NCBI GenBank assembly: GCA_946537565.1
Contig: CAMNFW010000069.1
Span: forward strand, 1-9,270
Direction of reading: 5' to 3'
Length of the DNA stretch: 9,270 bases
Source of the DNA: an uncultured Ruminococcus sp.
GTDB lineage: Bacteria; Bacillota; Clostridia; Oscillospirales; Ruminococcaceae
Shown here: piece after piece, positions 6,601-9,270 of the stretch
Numbering within the stretch: position 1 is the first letter of the stretch
Layout of the letters: each line of letters begins with the position of its first letter
The notes under the pieces: model-generated
What the model saw: the letters and a program-made list of their open reading frames with translations, nothing else
The model's database searches: none
Told to the model about the DNA's origin: nothing
Made by a program: the position numbers and the translations under genes

Positions 6601-9270
6601 AGATAGCTGACGGAACTGAGAGCAGTAATATTTCCATGAATGATTATACAACGGCAAATGCAAATCGTCTGAGTTCATATCTTATAGAAAATGAAGACGG
6701 TACGCTCACAAGAATAGAAAATCTCAATGATGAAAACGTGCTTATTGGCACATATACAAAATCTCTTGATCTGATCAGTGAAAAGCTGATACCGGTACAG
6801 CTGGAGAAGTTCATAGGATTCTATCAGGGCAGTGATTATAATTTTATAGTATTTGGTCAGGACAATCCGGGTTATGAGAGTGATACAGAGGTTTTCCGAA
6901 TCATACGCTACAACAAGGACTGGACTGAACCTGTTTCATGCGGAGTTAGTGATATAGCAACGAAGAGGCTGATCTATCATATGGCAAGAATTACTGAGAG
7001 CAGTGATTATCTTTATGTATATACCAGCCGTGAGAGCGGGCAGGGACATGAGCGAAACCTGCTGATGGTCATCGAAAAGGAAACCATGACCTTTAAGACA
7101 TCTCAGATAAGCGGAGCGATAAATCACAGCTTCAACCAATTTATAGATACTGACGGAGAGTATGTTTACACAGCTGATCACGGAGATTATTCACCGAGAG
7201 CAGTAGAGGTTTATCGCTTTGCAGCAAATATGCTGAGCCGTCTGCAATACCGCAATACATCGGTACTGAAAATACTTGTTGAAAATCCAGATAACTACAA
7301 TGAAACAGGAGTATCAGTAGGCGGATTTGAGGTATCTGATGACACAGCACTGACAGTAGGAAACAGTGTAGAGCAGATCGAAGGCGGTTCAACACGGGGG
7401 CAGAGGAATATATTCCTTTCCGTTCTTAATAAACAGCTGAGTGAAAACGAATTAATCTGGCTGACAGATTATACCGCTGAGGACGGAATAACACCCCGGA
7501 CACCGTGTATAGTAAAAGTGAATACAAATCTATATCTAATAATGTGGGAGGAGCAGGAAACCGATGATCCCACACATATTTCCACGAAGATCGTAATGAC
7601 AGATCAGTATGGCAGAAAGCTTTTTGAACCATATACAACAGATCTCAGGCTTTCGGACTGTCAGCCGGTGCTGTGCAGTGACGGGTATATACGTTGGTAT
7701 GTTACAGACAATACAAAGCCGCAGATGTATAAGCTTGACCCATATTCACTTGAAGAGATAAAAACGAATCTTGTAGATATCAGCTTCAATGATGACACAG
7801 GCACGCTTACAATTTCAGGCAGGGGCATTATACCGGATTACAGTGATCTCAGCGAAAGACCCTGGAACGAATATGCGGATAAGATCAGGACGATAGTTTT
7901 CAGGGACAGTGTTTATACGATAGGGTCAGGTGCATTTGAGGAGCTTGAATCGCTGGAAAATGTATATTTTGAATCAGAAACCTACACCATAGGAAATAAC
8001 GCTTTCAGGAATTGTCCGAAGCTAAAAAATGTGGTGCTGCCGGACAGTTTGTATTCATTAGGCTTGAATGTTTTCAGCGGTGATACAGCGCTTGATGTCA
8101 TTATAGTGCCGGAGAGTTTAAATAATGCTGACAGCTGGGCATTTTACGGCAATCAGGCTGAAATATATTTTGTCGGAAGCGCAAACCGCTGGCTGGAGCT
8201 TACAAAGGAAATAAGCGATACGGCAAGAGAAGAAAAGGTAATTGTAATCGGTGCAGATAAAGGCAGCTGCGGAGAACAGGAATACTGGGCATATGATACG
8301 CAGACAAGAAAGCTGAGAATATTTGGCAGCGGAAGCATTGAAAGACATGAAAGCGGAGAATATCCGTGGAGTATTTATTCAGACAGGATAACTTCAATTG
8401 AACTGGCAGGGGAGCTGGAGAGCATACCTGAAAACGCCTTTGAAAACTGCACAAGACTGAGAAATATAGTTTTCAGTGAAAATATCAACATAATAGGTGC
8501 AGAAAGCTTTAAAGGCTGTATAAGAAACAGATTTGTGATAATTGACAGTACTGTTACGGGTATAGGAGCAGAAGCGTTTGGCTTTGACAGTGAAGGCAAT
8601 AAGCTTGAAGATTTTGTGATCTATGGAAAGGAAGGTTCAGCAGCAGAAAAATACGCTGAGGAATATGGTATAAGATTTACAGCGATCAATGGCATTTGCG
8701 GTGATTCACTGGCATATGCTTATGATGAAGAAAATGGCAGACTGACCTTTTATGGCAGCGGAAAGATGTATGATTACGCTGAAAATGAAACACCGTGGGC
8801 TGAGCAGAGAGATTTGATAAAAACAGTTGTATTATCTGAGGAAATTACGAGGATAGGAAACAATGCTTTCCATAACGTTTCAGGTTTCAGCGAAATAACG
8901 ATACCGCCGTCAGTGATTGAGATCGGTGAATATGCGTTTGAGAACACACTTGGCATTGAAAACATATATCTATTGTCAAGGGAAGTTACCGCAGAATATC
9001 ACGCATTTTACAAGACCTACAGCAAGGCAAGAACTTTCTGGTTTGCCGGAGACGGTGAACAGTGGTACAGTTCAATGGGAGCGAACTGGAGAACCATAAC
9101 CGGCACTGAGAATGAAACTGATGATAATCAGGCAGTATTTATCAACTATTCACCTGAGCCAGGAATTGAACCTGAACCATATGTTGAAGCTACTTCCACA
9201 TCGACTACTACAACATCAACCACCGCCACATCGACCACAACTTCAACGTCAACCACCGCCACATCGACCA
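3651..9270 (+). CDS. Giant secreted BspA-type leucine-rich-repeat protein with Big2-like and beta-propeller-like inserts, 3' truncated
   Basis: One uninterrupted frame of at least 1873 codons that runs off the window. Residues 1-27 or 1-37 are a signal peptide (MKFRR, hydrophobic IIAAATAVLFAG; cleavage after SLSA or AVTA). Eight modules follow, each with a cap (Cys-Gly, a beta-pair with LxIxGxGxMYDY, then Pro-Trp) and a few LRR_5 repeats of the form I-x-x-IGxxAFxxCxxLxxxxIP. Cap tryptophans are at residues 82, 230, 366, 537, 750, 1405, 1573 and 1716; the cap cysteine is present in all but module 6. Between modules 5 and 6 lie a Big2-like Ig domain (894-968) and a beta-rich region (about 969-1373). 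From residue 1848 a Thr/Ser linker begins. Such proteins in gut Clostridia are extracellular and thought to bind host, partner-cell or substrate surfaces; in Ruminococcus some carry a dockerin. No catalytic motif is seen. The gene has its own strong promoter and appears monocistronic so far. Confidence 0.9.
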   Translation, partial: MKFRRIIAAATAVLFAGTSVPFTSLSAYIPAETAVTAEIGKHEELQEKTWKCGDDAVLTLKGTIACITGTGETYDYDEVPPWQEELPQIETLVVNSGITGLGGVSFRSAPALKTVVLPDTLTFIGTCCFEGCDELKSIVIPSSVKKIYNAGFFHCGLKEIFFTGTEDEWQQLYSTAGAYSFDYVYAAYCQNVPSGMAGDTIRWFYDEATDELHFEGYGEMYDYSEGETPWSGYIADTVSVCLDENINKIGSYGFCGASSLNNISFNNITAVGDGAFKGCQMLDTAVFSGEIVSIGSDSFYGCSDEMTIYGTANSAAEKYSSENGINFIQIDGICGRRAGYKLEETTLRIYGKDNTFDLGSSAEQPWNGSRINKVMIHEGINKIGSSSFRDLAELKDVSIGSSVSVIGAHSFENCPQLTYMVLPESLKSIENDAFAYDTGIEYMSLPGTLGSIGSSAFFSAYPVSLKGFFWCGNEESFSLLSTDKLNNENFFNTPKHYDSCAGTYGENISWIYTSEDKVLRIFGEGRIEDSVKGEVPWYDLADEAESIIISDRISSAGDYVFSGMTALKSISFGENMKSLGEHCFEGCTGLKEVEFGGVENIGGYCFKGCTSLTDADLTSGITSIGAHAFENCRGLTFMKIPDNISEIGAYAFFACDDLTIVYFPSAEAEIGEKAFGYITEDDLSDLELICLGDSPMIRYAQENGLKYTSATDVCGDNAVSYIDREKGILYILGTGSTYDYMNRDEKRPPWYEDSGIIKEIRVSDQITSLGNFMFYNMTEVTNVSLGEGLEAIGQSAFGKCTSLSAISIPSTVNTLGINAFTGSSELRRFIFNGDAPAVDSQFTNTNLLTICYHSSKKGWEEFKELKTTLGVSEFPLFDEHTVWEDLDAAPLSDKLVITNKTDSITIGSEYQLNLEISPLLASEFEWESSCPEVIQVSGKGVLTAYTEGLSRITVRAKNDPELVDSFMVSSFNGGGSNDRKAEMEIADGTESSNISMNDYTTANANRLSSYLIENEDGTLTRIENLNDENVLIGTYTKSLDLISEKLIPVQLEKFIGFYQGSDYNFIVFGQDNPGYESDTEVFRIIRYNKDWTEPVSCGVSDIATKRLIYHMARITESSDYLYVYTSRESGQGHERNLLMVIEKETMTFKTSQISGAINHSFNQFIDTDGEYVYTADHGDYSPRAVEVYRFAANMLSRLQYRNTSVLKILVENPDNYNETGVSVGGFEVSDDTALTVGNSVEQIEGGSTRGQRNIFLSVLNKQLSENELIWLTDYTAEDGITPRTPCIVKVNTNLYLIMWEEQETDDPTHISTKIVMTDQYGRKLFEPYTTDLRLSDCQPVLCSDGYIRWYVTDNTKPQMYKLDPYSLEEIKTNLVDISFNDDTGTLTISGRGIIPDYSDLSERPWNEYADKIRTIVFRDSVYTIGSGAFEELESLENVYFESETYTIGNNAFRNCPKLKNVVLPDSLYSLGLNVFSGDTALDVIIVPESLNNADSWAFYGNQAEIYFVGSANRWLELTKEISDTAREEKVIVIGADKGSCGEQEYWAYDTQTRKLRIFGSGSIERHESGEYPWSIYSDRITSIELAGELESIPENAFENCTRLRNIVFSENINIIGAESFKGCIRNRFVIIDSTVTGIGAEAFGFDSEGNKLEDFVIYGKEGSAAEKYAEEYGIRFTAINGICGDSLAYAYDEENGRLTFYGSGKMYDYAENETPWAEQRDLIKTVVLSEEITRIGNNAFHNVSGFSEITIPPSVIEIGEYAFENTLGIENIYLLSREVTAEYHAFYKTYSKARTFWFAGDGEQWYSSMGANWRTITGTENETDDNQAVFINYSPEPGIEPEPYVEATSTSTTTTSTTATSTTTSTSTTATST
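6330..6554 (+). other. Region encoding a Big2-like immunoglobulin-fold domain
   Basis: Residues 894-968 of the giant protein. The pattern fits bacterial Ig-like group 2: a start strand (KLVITNKTDSITIGSEYQLNLEI), then FEWESSCPEVIQVSGKGVLTAYTEG, which matches the family's W-x-S-S-x-P-x-V-x-x-V-x-x-x-G-x-x-x-A-x-x-x-G core, and a closing strand SRITVRAKND. These domains are common spacers or binding modules in secreted and surface proteins. It separates LRR module 5 from the beta-rich region. Confidence 0.7.
6555..7769 (+). other. Region encoding a ~400-residue beta-rich, possibly beta-propeller domain
   Basis: Residues about 969-1373 of the giant protein contain no LRR or cap motifs. A Gly/Ser/acidic link (FNGGGSNDRKAEMEIADG) leads into repeated short beta-strand patterns: KFIGFYQGSDYNFIVFGQDNP, EVFRIIRYNKDWTE, YLYVYTSRES, HSFNQFIDTDGEYVYTADHGDYSPRAVEV, GVSVGGFEVSDDTALTVGNSV, RNIFLSVL, PCIVKVNTNLYLIMWEE and DGYIRWYVTD. 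The aromatic and glycine spacing resembles blades of a propeller. I recall the elements FGQxNP, V-x-R-x-x-x-Y-x-x-x-W, HSFNQF and DHGD-x-x-PR from uncharacterised secreted proteins of Lachnospiraceae and Ruminococcaceae, so this is likely a shared family without known function. Domain type is inference. Confidence 0.55.
9192..9270 (+). repeat. Thr/Ser linker with a 33-base tandem repeat, cut by the window end
   Basis: From residue 1848 the protein is almost only Thr and Ser with occasional Ala. At the DNA level a 22-base block at 9216-9237 recurs exactly at 9249-9270, a 33-base (11-codon) period. The preceding residues are Pro/Glu rich (PEPGIEPEPYVE). Thr/Ser linkers of this type separate functional modules in Ruminococcus extracellular enzymes and often precede a dockerin or wall-attachment module. 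The tract is in frame and may vary in length between strains. Confidence 0.85.

Noticed and set aside
9192..9270. Tandem repeat as a CRISPR or other noncoding array
   Set aside because: The repeat is in frame, encodes a Thr/Ser linker continuous with the LRR protein, and has a period divisible by three with no unique spacers.

Overview
The window looks like chromosome from a gut or rumen Clostridia of the Ruminococcus type (Oscillospiraceae). Three things point that way: a partial elongation factor P gene followed by a CD1247-like acidic zinc-ribbon gene, a Firmicutes-type YolD-like protein, and a very large secreted BspA-type leucine-rich-repeat protein that ends in a Thr/Ser-rich linker of the kind seen in Ruminococcus extracellular and cellulosomal proteins. 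The genus is inferred from remembered family patterns, not from a search. All genes are on the + strand; I find no tRNA, rRNA, CRISPR array or transposon.

Layout. Bases 1-161 hold the C-terminal end of EF-P. At 231-761 is a small, very acidic protein with a C-terminal four-cysteine zinc ribbon, followed by a clear intrinsic terminator (784-819). The ribosome binding site of the next gene begins immediately after the terminator's T-run. Three tightly packed genes follow: a YolD-like protein (831-1268), a six-transmembrane potassium channel with a cytosolic TrkA-C-like domain (1255-2226, overlapping the YolD-like gene) and a protein with a degenerate and a complete HD-GYP domain (2276-3529). 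This group is closed by a strong intrinsic terminator (3541-3569). It probably forms one transcript, with putative membrane ion-flow and nucleotide second-messenger parts.

From 3580 a new unit starts with a consensus sigma-A promoter with extended -10 (TTGACA, 17 bases, TATAAT) and a good ribosome binding site. It drives a giant open frame that runs from 3651 off the end of the window without a stop (at least 1873 codons). The product has a signal peptide, five capped LRR modules, a Big2-like Ig fold, a ~400-residue beta-rich (possibly beta-propeller) region, three more capped LRR modules, and the start of a Thr/Ser linker with an 11-codon repeat. It is most likely a secreted adhesion or carbohydrate/protein-binding factor; the C-terminal anchoring or dockerin module, if any, lies beyond the window.

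Most noteworthy: the eight LRR modules end in two alternating kinds of terminal motif, suggesting a two-module super-repeat; a non-LRR block interrupts this array; and a terminator sits directly against the start of the YolD-like/channel/HD-GYP gene group.
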